A stretch of 64,000 nt of DNA from Streptomyces sp. SA15 (GCF_002291145.1 NZ_NTGE01000026.1:28330-92329); one strand, 5' to 3'. Positions 1 to 8,960 are shown, counted from the first letter of the stretch. Program-made: numbers and translations. Notes: generated by a model not told the origin, from the sequence alone.

Positions 1-249
1 CTCGACAACGTAGTAGAAGAGCTCCTGCGTGACCTCGCGTTCCTCCAGCAGATACCGCTTGGCCTTCTCGGTGTCGTTGCCCCGGAAGACGATGTACTGC
101 GCGTTCCCCTTTCTGAGGCTGCTGTAGCCGGGTTCCAGACCCGCCGCCGCGGCCCTCTCCTGGGCCGCGTCGGCCTCTTCCCTGGTCGCGTAGACCAGCA
201 TCGGTCCCACTGTGTCGTCGCTGGTCCGACGCCGCTTGAACCAACCCAT
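1..249 (-). CDS. Hypothetical protein, C-terminus beyond the window
   Basis: An open frame runs from an ATG at 249 down to base 1 without a stop, giving 83 residues starting MGWFKRRRTSDD. A weak AAGG-type ribosome site lies just upstream. The sequence is charged and soluble with no signal peptide. The stretch MLVYATREEADAAQERAAAAG followed by YIVFRGNDTEKAKRYLLEE looks like a small alpha/beta fold, but I do not recognise the family. The gene is cut by the window edge, so no function is proposed. Confidence 0.6.
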   Translation of the reverse strand, partial: MGWFKRRRTSDDTVGPMLVYATREEADAAQERAAAAGLEPGYSSLRKGNAQYIVFRGNDTEKAKRYLLEEREVTQELFYYVVE

Positions 250-319
250 CCGTCCGCCTTCGAGGGTGCCCGACAAGGCCGCGATCGTACGGCCGAGGCC
301 GTGGGAGGGGTCCCGAGGC

Positions 320-1336
320 TCACTCGTAGGTGATGGTGCCGTCCTCGTCCATCGACGGATGGATCTTCATGGGCCCGTACTCGTCCTCGTCCGAGGGACG
401 CGGCGTCTCCGGTCCGTCCGGTCCCATACGCAGCAGGCGGCCGATGCGGCAGATCCGGAAGGCGCGCCCCTCGAAGCGGAAGCCGTCGGCGCGTTCGAGC
501 GCCCGGTACTCCTCGGCCGCCTTTGCGTACCGGGCTTTCTTCTCGTCGTCGAACCGGTACAGCAGGGCCCACACCTCGGACAGGCCGCTGTAGAGCAGGC
601 GCCGGGCGTCGTGCGGGGTGGACATGAGGACGCCGCGTGGCTGCCAGCCGTGTCCGTCGCGCTCGACCACGCCGAATCCGGTGGGCAGCAGGACGACGTC
701 GGGATGGGTCGTGACCGCCCGCTGGGAGTCCGCGCGGACGTCGGAGGGGAAGCGGAAGCCCTTGTACGCGAAGTCCCTGAGCCCCAGTTTCAGCGCGCCG
801 GCCGCGGGGCCGTCCACGCTGTCCGGGTCGAGTACGAAACCGATGTCGGGCGACGGGGTGTCACGCGCCCGCCGGTCCCACGACCGCTCCACCGGCTCCG
901 GATCGGTGGGCCGGGGCGGCTCCAGCCCGTCGTCCCCGACCCGCGCGAACTCGTCCCCGCGCACGATCCGGTAGCGCACCCCGCACGCCTCGACCTCGTT
1001 CACCGGCTCCCGCTCCAGCACCGCCACGGCCGCCAGCAGTTCCCGCCGTACGGCAGGGTCGTCGGTGTCGTCCTTCGCGGTGAACCACAGATACGAGTTC
1101 AGCCCGTCCCGGGCCATCTGCGGCATCCCGTCCACCACGGGCTTCACCAGCCGCCACTGAGGCCCGACCGCCGGATCCTGCCGGGCGACCCCGAACACCG
1201 GTCCGCGCAACGCGAGGTGGGGATAACGCCGGGTGGCCTCCAACGCGTCGGCCTCCCGCACCCAGGCGGCGGGGTCGTCGCGATGGATCAACTCCTCGTG
1301 CAGTGCCTGGATCTGTTGCTGCCAGTCATCGTTCAT
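320..1336 (-). CDS. DUF5954 family protein
   Basis: The 338-residue protein begins MNDDWQQQ. It carries the block YPHLALRGPVFGVARQDP, then LNSYLWFTAKDDTDD near residues 88-102, then RYRIVRGDEFARVGDDGLEPPRPTDPEP near 128-155. These match my memory of the DUF5954 family, which is restricted to Streptomyces and relatives. No enzymatic motif, signal peptide or membrane segment is visible, so it is probably a cytoplasmic protein of unknown role. The acidic C-terminus (SDEDEYGPMKIHPSMDEDG) is probably disordered. The start is the first in-frame ATG. The gene stands alone, 70 bp before the next minus-strand gene. Confidence 0.8.
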   Translation of the reverse strand: MNDDWQQQIQALHEELIHRDDPAAWVREADALEATRRYPHLALRGPVFGVARQDPAVGPQWRLVKPVVDGMPQMARDGLNSYLWFTAKDDTDDPAVRRELLAAVAVLEREPVNEVEACGVRYRIVRGDEFARVGDDGLEPPRPTDPEPVERSWDRRARDTPSPDIGFVLDPDSVDGPAAGALKLGLRDFAYKGFRFPSDVRADSQRAVTTHPDVVLLPTGFGVVERDGHGWQPRGVLMSTPHDARRLLYSGLSEVWALLYRFDDEKKARYAKAAEEYRALERADGFRFEGRAFRICRIGRLLRMGPDGPETPRPSDEDEYGPMKIHPSMDEDGTITYE

Positions 1337-2024
1337 GCACGCATTGTTGCGGGGCGCGTGCGCCGACGGGGGCCGAACCGACTCAACAACCGGGGTTGTT
1401 GGGTAGCTTCAGGAAGGCGGTCAAGGCGGTCAAGGCGGTCAAGGTGGCCGGGGTGACGGTGAGGTGCGGGGCGGTGGGGGTTTTGGAGTCGCGCCCCGAC
1501 CAGCGCCCCGCGTGCGGTGAGCCGTCGTGCCGTCTCGGCAAGGTCCGGCGTGGTTGAGTCGGCGTATGCGAGCCGTAAAATGCAACGGTCCCTGACCGCC
1601 TTGCCTTGCCTTGCCTTGCCCGGAGCTCCCTCGTGGGTGAGGCGGAAAGTCGAGGAATCCGGGATGTGTGCCCAGAGTGGGAGCACCGCGGCGCGCCAGC
1701 GAGTGAGGCCCGTGCTGCAAGGGGTGTCGTGCTGGACAAAGATCAAGAAAAGGCCTTTGATTACTCCATGGAGGCCTTCCGCGAGACGCTGCGTCGACAC
1801 ACTGCAGCCTTACAGGTGGTGCGCGCATTCGCATGACGAAACTTGAATTCAGCATTGAACCAGCACGTCGATACGGTCGCTTCAAATCTGGATGGAGCGG
1901 CCCGCATCGGAGGATCGCATACACTGCCGGCCACTGCTCGATGGGCCCGGCCCCGGCCCGATTGCGGCGGGCCGGGGTCCAAGTGCCGCAGGCAGGCTTG
2001 TCGCTGCCCTTGGTCCGCGTGGGG
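1337..2024. other. Gene-poor stretch with short tandem repeats
   Basis: I find no convincing gene here. It holds a 9-bp tandem repeat (AAGGCGGTC, three copies at 1414-1440) and a 5-bp repeat (TTGCC, four copies at 1601-1620). From about 1730 to 1836 base composition drops, and one plus-strand frame reads KDQEKAFDYSMEAFRETL before a TGA. This protein-like patch could be the end of a decayed gene, but it has no supported start. Confidence 0.5.
1384..1401. promoter_or_regulatory. Perfect inverted repeat upstream of the DUF5954 gene
   Basis: CAACAACC-GG-GGTTGTTG is an 18-base perfect palindrome 48 bp upstream of the DUF5954 start codon. It could be a dimeric repressor site or a short hairpin. 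There is no T-run, so a terminator is less likely. Confidence 0.35.
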
Positions 2025-2543
2025 TCAGTGGCGTTTGTCGGTTCCGTCGATTGCTCGGAAGCTGCCTACGAGCGCGACTGGCACGACGGTCCCGTCCGTG
2101 ACCGTCGTGCCGGGGATTGCGCTGCTGGAGCCTCGGGGTCCAATAGTCGCAATGGGAGCGCCGGCGTCGCAGGTGATCCCGCTGAAGAATTCGACGGTCC
2201 TGTCACTCTCGTTTCGGACGTTGAAGCTGGTGGCGGGACTACTGATCACAGGGGTGCACACACCCAGCTCCGCTGAATACGTTCGCTCGTTGACGTGGAT
2301 CCGTCCATCCTCGTCGTTCCTGTGGCCGTGGTTCGTCTGGCCGTCGCCTCCGAAGTTCGTCTGGCCGTCACCTCCGAGGGGAGCAGAGGCAGCGGCATCC
2401 TGCACCGCCGGGGCGGACTTCGGGACGGAACTGGAAGCCGAGGCGTAGTTCACACAGGTTGCAGCCAGGGCCGTAATTCCCACCGACGCTGCGATCGCGA
2501 CAACGGCACGCCTACGCGCTCCGTATCTCCTTCTCTCAGACAT
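2025..2543 (-). CDS. Secreted hypothetical protein
   Basis: A 172-residue protein starts at an ATG eight bases after a GGAG ribosome site. The basic N-terminus (MSERRRYGARRR) and hydrophobic segment at about 14-30 ending in ASA look like a Sec signal peptide. An octapeptide GGDGQTNx is tandemly duplicated near residues 57-72, and this is also visible in the DNA at about 2333-2385. Two cysteines in the mature part (VCTP and TCDAG) could form a disulfide. Base composition is less GC-rich than the neighbours. I do not recognise a family; export is the only inference made. Confidence 0.6.
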   Translation of the reverse strand: MSERRRYGARRRAVVAIAASVGITALAATCVNYASASSSVPKSAPAVQDAAASAPLGGDGQTNFGGDGQTNHGHRNDEDGRIHVNERTYSAELGVCTPVISSPATSFNVRNESDRTVEFFSGITCDAGAPIATIGPRGSSSAIPGTTVTDGTVVPVALVGSFRAIDGTDKRH

Positions 2544-3078
2544 TCCGCTTCTCCATCTCTCAGTGGATGTCAGCTGAGTGGCCGACCAGAAATGAACATA
2601 CTCATGCCCTATTTATGACGCCACTTCAGAAATGTCTGAGGGGTGACGAAAAGGGGCCGATCGGGTGTTCGAAAGCCCAGGGCGCGCTTGTGATGGGCCA
2701 TCAAAAAGGCAGCAATGAGAGCTACTTGACAAGGAAGTTGAGCCGCCCGGGGGGCCGGGCTGACGCTCCTTCACACTGCTGCCGGCGTGTCGTGCCTTGA
2801 TAACACTCCGCACAACGGCTAATGCAGGATTCCTCTGTCGCTGGATCACAGGCGCGGCCGAGCTGTCACGGGAGCCCCTGTCCCGTCCCACCCCGTCCCC
2901 GTACGACCCGCCCTCGGCGGGGACGCCGCCGTACGCGGCGTGGGTCGTCCCCCGCCGGTCCAGGTACGCCGTCAGACCTCGCCGTACCCACCGCACGGCC
3001 GTGACTCTGTGCCATGCCAAGCGAAACGAGCCGCCCCAGGGGAACCACGGGGGCCGGCGGTTCGGAAAGGAAGACCGC
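2544..3078. other. Intergenic region, no gene seen
   Basis: This 535-bp gap separates two divergently transcribed secreted-protein genes, so both promoters must lie here. It is locally AT-richer (2580-2720). TTGACA is present at 2733-2738, followed by a GC-rich stretch containing GCCCGG-GGG-CCGGGC. I cannot identify a convincing -10 partner and see no coding sequence. Confidence 0.4.
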
Positions 3079-3618
3079 ATGAGCATGCGCAATCGGGCTG
3101 TCGCGACGGTGACGGCCGCGTTGCTGGTCGCAGGGGGTACCGCAACGGCCATGGCACCGGCGGCGAACGCCGCCCCGTACCACGGCATCGACGGCAGCGG
3201 ACCCGTCCACGACGACTGGCAGGACGAGGAGAACCTCAGCGTCGACGACTACGCCTCGAGTAACGCCACCGCCCTGTGGGAGGCCGTCCTGTGGGCGGAC
3301 GGTGCCAAGTACGAGGATGAGGACGGAGACTGGCACCCCTTCACCAAGAGCAAGATCGACGGCTCGTTCGGCCCGGAGACCGAGTCGGCCACCCAGTGGT
3401 GGCAGGACCGCTACGGCCTCCCGGAGAACGACGGCGTCGTCACCGACGACTGCTGGAAGGACGCCCAGAACCAGCTCCACGGCCCGTACGCGGGCAGCAG
3501 CGTCCAGTACTGGGGCGACGCACGGACCGTCACCTTCAAGCGGGTCGGCGGCAAGTACCGGGTGAAGCTCAAGAACACCGGATCCTGGAAGAACGCCTAC
3601 TACGACAAGGTCGGCTGA
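3079..3618 (+). CDS. Secreted peptidoglycan-binding-like protein
   Basis: The start MSMRNRAVATVTAALLVAGG is preceded by AAAGGAAG at the proper distance. An upstream in-frame ATG at 2797 would add 94 residues unlike any leader and is rejected. The protein has 179 residues. A signal peptide ends at about ANAA (residue 33). The mature domain contains DGSFGPETESATQWWQDRYGL, which fits a PG_binding_1-type repeat (F-G-x-x-T-x-x-A-V-x-x-F/W-Q). It is followed by a small basic C-terminal part (TFKRVGGKYRVKLKNTGSW). It is likely exported and associated with the cell wall. No catalytic domain is visible. Confidence 0.7.
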   Translation: MSMRNRAVATVTAALLVAGGTATAMAPAANAAPYHGIDGSGPVHDDWQDEENLSVDDYASSNATALWEAVLWADGAKYEDEDGDWHPFTKSKIDGSFGPETESATQWWQDRYGLPENDGVVTDDCWKDAQNQLHGPYAGSSVQYWGDARTVTFKRVGGKYRVKLKNTGSWKNAYYDKVG

Positions 3619-3632
3619 GCCGACTCCGGGGC

Positions 3633-3662
3633 GGGGCGGGTGGCCGTGAGGTCACCCGCCCC
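3633..3662. terminator. Bidirectional hairpin between convergent genes
   Basis: GGGGCGGGTG at 3633-3642 pairs perfectly with CACCCGCCCC at 3653-3662 around a 10-base loop. It lies between the plus-strand secreted protein gene and the minus-strand HTH gene and overlaps the stop codon of the latter. This is typical of GC-rich actinobacterial terminators without a long T-run. Confidence 0.65.
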
Positions 3663-4080
3663 TCGACGGCAGCGCCCACAGCAGCCCTGCCACCAGCAGC
3701 ACGATGACGGCGAACGCGACCAGCGCCGCCGTCCGCCAGCGCCGGTACTCGGCCCCGGGCGGCAGGGGCATCGGTGGCGCGGCCTCCGGCGGCCCGGCGG
3801 GCACCATCGCGCCCCGCGGCCAGGTCGCGTCGGCCAGGTCCCACAGCGCCAGCAGCCGCGCCTGGTCCGCTCCCGCCACCCGGCACAGCGCGTGCACCGC
3901 TCCCCTCGGCGGCTGTTTGGTCCCGCTGAGATACCGCTGCCAGGACGATTTGCTGTACGCGGTCCGCCGGGCCAGTTCGGCAAGGCTCAATCCCGTACGG
4001 TCCTTCAGCGCCCGCAGCTGCTCGACGAGATGCCGCGCCTCCCTCGGCAACGAGTCCGGCAGTGGCCGCCAACGTGTCAT
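3652..4080 (-). CDS. Membrane-anchored XRE-type helix-turn-helix protein
   Basis: The start chosen is the ATG at 4080 (MTRWRPLPDSLPREA), with a GGGG-rich ribosome site. A longer frame to 4176 would add an Arg/Gly-rich, non-conserved extension. The protein has 142 residues. An XRE-like HTH spans about 13-70, including LAELARRTAYSKSSWQRYLSGTK. A single transmembrane helix (AALVAFAVIVLLVAGLLWAL) lies at the C-terminus. Proteins of this layout are common in Streptomyces, and the TM segment suggests a membrane-tethered DNA-binding regulator. Its partner and target are unknown. Confidence 0.75.
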   Translation of the reverse strand: MTRWRPLPDSLPREARHLVEQLRALKDRTGLSLAELARRTAYSKSSWQRYLSGTKQPPRGAVHALCRVAGADQARLLALWDLADATWPRGAMVPAGPPEAAPPMPLPPGAEYRRWRTAALVAFAVIVLLVAGLLWALPSRGG

Positions 4081-4261
4081 GCCCGTCCCCCCACCACTCG
4101 CCGCCGCCCCGCCCCTGGACAACGGCCCCGCTCCCCGCCGCATCGTTCGACGCCCGGCCGTCCTGGCCAGTTCCACACCTCCGTTTATGAGCGGAAGTGA
4201 GCGAACTTCTTCTTGATCGACGCGTTCGAGGTGCTCGCCGGACAGGCCCTGAGCGCGGGCG

Positions 4262-5305
4262 CTAACCGCGTGGCCCCGCCGTACTCGCCCGCTCCACCAG
4301 CCGCGTCGACAGCTCCGTCCGAGTGCTCTCCGGGCGGTCGCCCTGCATCATGCGGACCAGTAGGTGAAGGGCTGTGGCCGCCATTTCCGACAGGGGCTGG
4401 CGGATCGTGGTCAGGGCCGGGGTGAGCCAGCGGGCCTCGGGCAGGTCGTCGAAGCCGACGACGCTCATGTCGTCCGGCACGGTCAGGCCGCGCTCGGCCA
4501 GTGCCTCGTAGACGCCCAGCGCCATACGGTCCGAGCAGACGAAGACGGCCGTGGGCGGTTCGGGGAGGTCCAGGAGTTCCAGCATGCGGCGGCGGGCGAT
4601 CGTTTCGTCGAAGCCCGCGTGGCAGATGTATTCCGGGTGCTGGCGGACCCCCGCCGACGCGAGTGCCGAACGGTATCCGGCGACCCGCGCACTGCTGCAC
4701 ATCTTGCGCTGGTGACCGGCGATCACGGCGACTCGCTCGTGGCCCAGCGAGAGCAGGTGCTCGGTCGCCGTCACGCCGCCGTGCCAGTTCGCCGCGCCCA
4801 CCGACACCACGCCGGCCGGCGGATCGAGGACCGGGTCGATCATCACGTACGGGATGCGGTGTTGGTCCAGCCAGGCGTACTGCGACTCCGTCAGCTCGGC
4901 CAGGTTGAACAGCACGCCGGACGAGCCGCGGGCGATGAGCTTGTCGAGCCAGCCGCGCTCCGGGCGGCCGCTGCGGGTCCTGGTCAGGCCGGCCGACACC
5001 ACCACCTCCAGGCCCGCGTCGTGCGCCGCCGCCTCCACTCCGTGCAGCACCGCCCCCGACCAGGAACTCTCCAACGAGTGGACGACCAGGTCGACCAGGC
5101 CCGACGCCTTCGCCGCGTCGAAGCGGGGTCTGCGGACATAGCCGAGCCGGTCCAGCGCCTCCGTCACCCGGCGGCGGGTTTCGGGAGCGACGTCCTCCCG
5201 GCCGTTGACGACCTTGGAGGCCGTGGGCACGGAGACGCCCGCCTCGCGGGCCACGACCGCCAGGGTCGGCCCGGCCGTCACGCTCGCACTCCCCGTACGG
5301 ACCAT
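4262..5305 (-). CDS. LacI-family transcriptional regulator (ABC/GH43 operon)
   Basis: The 347-residue protein starts MVRTGSASVTAGPT. The LacI helix-turn-helix is at about 14-40 (LAVVAREAGVSVPTASKVVNG) with the hinge near 60. The periplasmic-binding-protein-like effector domain extends to the end, with TAVFVCSDRMALGVYEALAERG and the family signature SVVGFDDLPEARWLTPALTTIRQP. It lies downstream of the GH43 gene on the same strand, across a 187-bp gap holding an operator-like site. The near-identical site before the binding-protein gene at 10.4 kb suggests that it represses both itself and the transport operon in the absence of a sugar ligand. The ligand is inferred, not seen. Confidence 0.9.
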   Translation of the reverse strand: MVRTGSASVTAGPTLAVVAREAGVSVPTASKVVNGREDVAPETRRRVTEALDRLGYVRRPRFDAAKASGLVDLVVHSLESSWSGAVLHGVEAAAHDAGLEVVVSAGLTRTRSGRPERGWLDKLIARGSSGVLFNLAELTESQYAWLDQHRIPYVMIDPVLDPPAGVVSVGAANWHGGVTATEHLLSLGHERVAVIAGHQRKMCSSARVAGYRSALASAGVRQHPEYICHAGFDETIARRRMLELLDLPEPPTAVFVCSDRMALGVYEALAERGLTVPDDMSVVGFDDLPEARWLTPALTTIRQPLSEMAATALHLLVRMMQGDRPESTRTELSTRLVERASTAGPRG

Positions 5306-5387
5306 CGGGAACCACCTCTCCGGCCCGCCCGAGGGCCATGAAAAGTTTCGACCAGCGCTGCTTCCGCGGGTCGGGAGACCGAGCGGA

Positions 5388-5402
5388 TAGTAAGCGCTTC
5401 CT
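5388..5402. promoter_or_regulatory. LacI-type operator candidate upstream of the LacI gene
   Basis: TAGTAAGCGCTTCCT contains the 8-bp palindrome AAGCGCTT with a central CG, the hallmark of LacI-family sites. It lies 83 bp upstream of the LacI start codon. It matches 14 of 15 bases of the site at 10446-10460. Nearby, GAAAAGTTTCG (5340-5350 region) and ACTTTCGAAACT (5465-5476) are further palindromic elements resembling the GAAA-N-TTTC type described for actinomycete xylan genes. Confidence 0.6.
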
Positions 5403-5492
5403 ACCCTAGGTTCGCCGCAAGACCTCGGGAAGAGGCCGGACTTCGCAGGACTGCGTGGGCCTGAACTTTCGAAACTCCGAACAGTGGTGGCG

Positions 5493-7148
5493 TCAGTCGG
5501 GCGTGCACTCCAGCCGGAAGCCCGTGAAGTCGGCCGTGAACGTCGCGTCGACCAGGTCCACGGCATGGATACCGGCCATCGACCCGGTGAAACGCAGCTT
5601 GGACCCGTAGTCGTCGGACAGCTTGCTGAAGTCCAGCACCGGCCCGACCGGCATACGCTCCCCGTCCTGGACGTACCAGAACCGCGCCTCGGCGCCCTCG
5701 ACCGTCACCCCGAGCGTCAGCGGCCCTTCCGCGTCGACGTCGACGACGGCCGCCTGTCGCGTCCCGAACTCCTCGCGCTCCATGAGGCTGAGCACCGTAC
5801 GGCCCTCACCCCGCCACTGCTGGCCGCGCTGCTCCTCGCCCTCGGGCTCCGCCCAGGTCAGGTCGAGGGCGAGATAGGCCTCCGCGTTGTACCAGAGGAC
5901 CAGCCCGGCCGCTTGCGTGAACGTCCGCGGCCGTGCCTCGACGGTGACCTCGGCCTCCGTACGGTGCTCGGTGATCCGCTGGGCGAGCAGACTGTGCGCC
6001 CAGCGCGACTCCGGTCCGTGCCGGCCGCGCAGCCGGATCCAGCCGGGGCGGGTGGCGGTGTCCGCCCAGGACGGGTCGGGGGCGGCGCGCAGGGTGCGCC
6101 ATGGCCAGCCCAACGGATCGGCGGATTCGGTGAGTTGGGACGCCGACGGCTCTGGATCCGTCGGTACGGCGACCTCGGCTTTCACCTCGGCTTTCACCTC
6201 GCCCTCGCCCTCGCCCTCGCCCTCGACCTCGACCTCGACCGAAGGATGCGCACCCCCGTGCCGCATCCTCGGCCAGCCCGCCGCGTCCCACGTCACCGCC
6301 TGGATCGCCGTCTCCCGGCCGAGCGTGCAGCGCGGTCCGTCGGGCGTGGCCAGCGGACGGGCCGCCAGGTGGCTCAACAGCCATTCACCGCCCGGCGTCC
6401 GCACCAGCTCGCCGTGCCCCGCCTTCTGCAACGGCAGCGAAGGATCGTCCCGGGACGTCAGCAGCGGGCGGTCGTCCAGCTCGTACGGGCCGGTGAGCCT
6501 GCGGCTGCGGGCCACCAGCACGCCGTGCTCGAAACCGGTTCCTCCTTCCGCCAGTACGAGGAAGTACCAGCCGTCGCGCTTCAGCAACTTCGGTCCCTCG
6601 ACAAGCCGTTCGTGCTGGAGCAGCAGGTGCGTGTCACCGACGGGAGCGAGCGTCTCCCGGTCCAGCTCCGTCACGACGATCCCGGCGAAGCGCCGGCCGC
6701 CGGGGCGGTGGTCGTTCTGGAGGTTGAGCAGCCACAGCCTGCCCTCCTCGTGGAAGAGCGCGGGGTCGAAGCCATGGCTTGCGATGCGACGCGGCGGCGT
6801 CCACTTGCCGCCCACTTCCGTGGCCGTACTGATGTAGGTGTCCGTGTCGAAGTACGGCGTGCCGACCGAGTGCACGATCGAGTAGACCACCCAGAGGCGT
6901 TCGCCGTCCCAGCTCAGCGACGGCGCCCAGATGCCGCCCGAGTCGGGGACACCGGCCAGCGAGTCGCCGGGGACCGCGCCCTGGACATGACCCGCGTACT
7001 CCCAGTGCTCCAGGTCCCGGGAGCGGTGGATCGGGATCGTCGGGAACCACTCGAAGGAACTGGTCGCCACGTAGTACCAGTCGCCCACCCGCACCATGGA
7101 CGGGTCGGGGGCGAACCCCCGGATGACGGGGTTGCGCAGCAGGGTCAC
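5493..7148 (-). CDS. Glycoside hydrolase family 43, beta-xylosidase/arabinofuranosidase type
   Basis: The 551-residue protein has no signal peptide and probably acts in the cytoplasm on imported oligosaccharides. The five-bladed propeller domain covers about 1-290. It shows the GH43 acidic triad in context: D15 (GFAPDPS), D128 (SHGFDPALF) and E184 (RLVEGPK). A C-terminal concanavalin-like beta-sandwich (GH43_C2 type) follows from about 345. Between them lies a low-complexity Val/Glu/Gly/Lys linker near 302-326, encoded by tandem hexamers. It is the last gene of the operon binding protein-permease-permease-GH43, 22 bp after the permease. Exact substrate (xylo- or arabino-oligosaccharide) cannot be read from the sequence. 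Confidence 0.88.
   Translation of the reverse strand: MTLLRNPVIRGFAPDPSMVRVGDWYYVATSSFEWFPTIPIHRSRDLEHWEYAGHVQGAVPGDSLAGVPDSGGIWAPSLSWDGERLWVVYSIVHSVGTPYFDTDTYISTATEVGGKWTPPRRIASHGFDPALFHEEGRLWLLNLQNDHRPGGRRFAGIVVTELDRETLAPVGDTHLLLQHERLVEGPKLLKRDGWYFLVLAEGGTGFEHGVLVARSRRLTGPYELDDRPLLTSRDDPSLPLQKAGHGELVRTPGGEWLLSHLAARPLATPDGPRCTLGRETAIQAVTWDAAGWPRMRHGGAHPSVEVEVEGEGEGEGEVKAEVKAEVAVPTDPEPSASQLTESADPLGWPWRTLRAAPDPSWADTATRPGWIRLRGRHGPESRWAHSLLAQRITEHRTEAEVTVEARPRTFTQAAGLVLWYNAEAYLALDLTWAEPEGEEQRGQQWRGEGRTVLSLMEREEFGTRQAAVVDVDAEGPLTLGVTVEGAEARFWYVQDGERMPVGPVLDFSKLSDDYGSKLRFTGSMAGIHAVDLVDATFTADFTGFRLECTPD
6178..6244. repeat. In-frame hexanucleotide repeat coding a VE/GE/KAE linker
   Basis: On the plus strand the DNA reads CTCGGCTTTCAC repeated twice, then CTCGCC four times, then CTCGAC three times. 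On the coding strand this gives alternating Val-Glu, Gly-Glu and Val-Lys-Ala-Glu units between the two domains of the GH43 enzyme. All units are multiples of three, so slippage would change linker length without breaking the frame. Confidence 0.85.
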
Positions 7149-7170
7149 GTCACAGCTCCCTGGATCGCGG

Positions 7171-8076
7171 TCACTTGAGGGCCCCCAGCGTCACGCCCGA
7201 ACGCCAGTAGCGGCGCATCGCGACCATCATGATCGCCATCGGCACGATGGACAGCAGCGCGCCGGTCAGCACCAGGCTGGTCAGGTCGACGCCGGACTCC
7301 AGGCGCTTTCCGGACCAGTTGTACAGGCCCAGGTTCAGGGTCCAGTTCTCCTCGCCGCGCAGGACGGTGAGGGGGAGGAAGAAGGCGTTCCAGGTGTTGA
7401 CGAAGGCCAGCAGGAAGACCGTCGCGCCGCCCGTCGTCATCATCCGCAGCACGATGCTGAAGAAGATCCGCAGCTCGCCCGCACCGTCGATACGGGCCGC
7501 CTCCAGGAGTTCGAAGGGGATCGTGGCCTCGGTGTACACCTTGGCCAGGTACACGCTGAACGGGTTGATCAGGCAGGGGATCAGCATCGCCCAAGGAGTG
7601 TCGACCAGGCCGATCTCCGAGAACAGCAGGTACAGCGGGAGCGTGAGCAGGGCGATCGGGATCAGGAACGAACCCACCACGCACGCGAACACCAGGTTGC
7701 GACCGGGGAAGTCGAAGCGGGCCAGGCCGTAGCCCGTGGCGAGGGCGAGCAGCGTGCCGCCGAGGGAGCCGACACCCGCGTACAGGAACGAGTTGGCCGT
7801 CCAGCGCAGGAAGATGCCGTCCTCGTACGTGAACAGCTGCTGCAGGTTGTCCCACAGGTGCCAGCCGGAGAACCACAGGCCGTTGGTCTGGTACAGGCCC
7901 GTGCGGTCCTTGGTCGAGGCGACGATCAGCCACCACACCGGGAACAGGCTGTAGACGCTGGCCAGGATCAGACCGACGAGGAGGAACCGCTGGCTGCCGC
8001 GTGAACGACTTGCCGGATCCGGCCTCTTGAGGCGCCGGACCTGGTCCGTCTTCGTACGTTCTTCGGTGAGCGTCAT
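7171..8076 (-). CDS. Sugar ABC transporter permease (CUT1, MalG/LacG type)
   Basis: The 301-residue protein begins MTLTEERTKTDQVRRLK, with six predicted membrane helices. The EAA loop that contacts the ATPase is EAARIDGAGELRIFFSIVL at about 185-203. The C-terminus GVTLGALKG-like ending (SGVTLGALK) is typical of MalG-type subunits. The start ATG overlaps the stop of the upstream permease by one base (TGATG), indicating translational coupling. No ATP-binding subunit gene is in the operon. In Streptomyces such importers usually share the MsiK ATPase encoded elsewhere. Confidence 0.92.
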   Translation of the reverse strand: MTLTEERTKTDQVRRLKRPDPASRSRGSQRFLLVGLILASVYSLFPVWWLIVASTKDRTGLYQTNGLWFSGWHLWDNLQQLFTYEDGIFLRWTANSFLYAGVGSLGGTLLALATGYGLARFDFPGRNLVFACVVGSFLIPIALLTLPLYLLFSEIGLVDTPWAMLIPCLINPFSVYLAKVYTEATIPFELLEAARIDGAGELRIFFSIVLRMMTTGGATVFLLAFVNTWNAFFLPLTVLRGEENWTLNLGLYNWSGKRLESGVDLTSLVLTGALLSIVPMAIMMVAMRRYWRSGVTLGALK

Positions 8077-8960
8077 CAGTCCACCTCCTTCGAGGTAAGC
8101 CGGTAGAACAGGAAGGAGGCGACGCCGAGGATCAGGGCGAGCAGCACCGACAAGGTGGCGGCGTAGTGGTAGTTGCCGGCGTTGAACGCCTGGTTGTAGA
8201 TGATCATGATCGGGGTGAAGCTGTCGCTGACCGTCTGCGGGGTGATGTTCCGGAACAGCGCGGGCTCGTTGAAGATCTGCAGCATCTGGATGATCGACAG
8301 CATGCCGGTCAGTACCAGCGCCCCCCGCACATGCGGGATCTTGATGCTCAGCGCGATCCGCTTCTCGGAGGCGCCGTCCAGGCGCGCGGCCTCGAACAGC
8401 TCGCGGGGTACGCCCTGCAGCGCCGAGTAGATGATCACCATGTTGTAGCCGATGCCGTGCCAGGTCAGCAGGTTGCCGATGGACGGCCACACCATCGAGG
8501 GCGCGAAGAAGTTCCAGTCGAAGCCGAACATCTCGCCCAGCGGCGTCAGCGGGCCGACGTCCGGGCTGTAGAGGTTGATCCACACCAGGGCGGCGACCAC
8601 CCCGGGGATCATGTACGGCACCAGCAGCATGATCCGGAACCGGCTCGCCACCTTGGAGGTGAGCGCGTCCAGGAACAGCGCCATGAGCAGGCTGATGAGC
8701 AGCATCACCGGGATCTGCACGCAGGCGAACAGCACCACCCGCAGCACGGAGCCCATGAACGCCGAGTCGGTCAGACCCTGCTGGTAGTTGTCGAGGCCGA
8801 CGAACTTCTCCGTCGAGCCGCCGAGCCCGAGCCCGGACTGCTGGACACGGAACAGCGACTGGTAGACGGCGTAGCCGATGGGGAGCAGATAGAGGAAGAC
8901 GAAGCCGAGCTGGAAGGGCACCGTGAAGGCGGCACCCTTCCAGCGCAGAGAGCGAATCAT
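8076..8960 (-). CDS. Sugar ABC transporter permease (CUT1, MalF type)
   Basis: The 294-residue protein starts MIRSLRWKGAAFTVPFQLG. An upstream in-frame Met would add a charged tail and run into the preceding gene, so it was rejected. Six membrane helices are evident, starting with FQLGFVFLYLLPIGYAV. The EAA motif is EAARLDGASEKRIALSIKIP. It lies 11 bp after the binding-protein gene and overlaps the next permease gene. The pair forms the membrane channel of a CUT1 importer for oligosaccharides. Confidence 0.92.
   Translation of the reverse strand: MIRSLRWKGAAFTVPFQLGFVFLYLLPIGYAVYQSLFRVQQSGLGLGGSTEKFVGLDNYQQGLTDSAFMGSVLRVVLFACVQIPVMLLISLLMALFLDALTSKVASRFRIMLLVPYMIPGVVAALVWINLYSPDVGPLTPLGEMFGFDWNFFAPSMVWPSIGNLLTWHGIGYNMVIIYSALQGVPRELFEAARLDGASEKRIALSIKIPHVRGALVLTGMLSIIQMLQIFNEPALFRNITPQTVSDSFTPIMIIYNQAFNAGNYHYAATLSVLLALILGVASFLFYRLTSKEVD

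Noticed and set aside
1833..2448. Overlapping plus-strand frames before and across the secreted protein gene
   Set aside because: The minus-strand gene has a ribosome site and signal peptide, whereas the plus frames have no features and shift composition midway.
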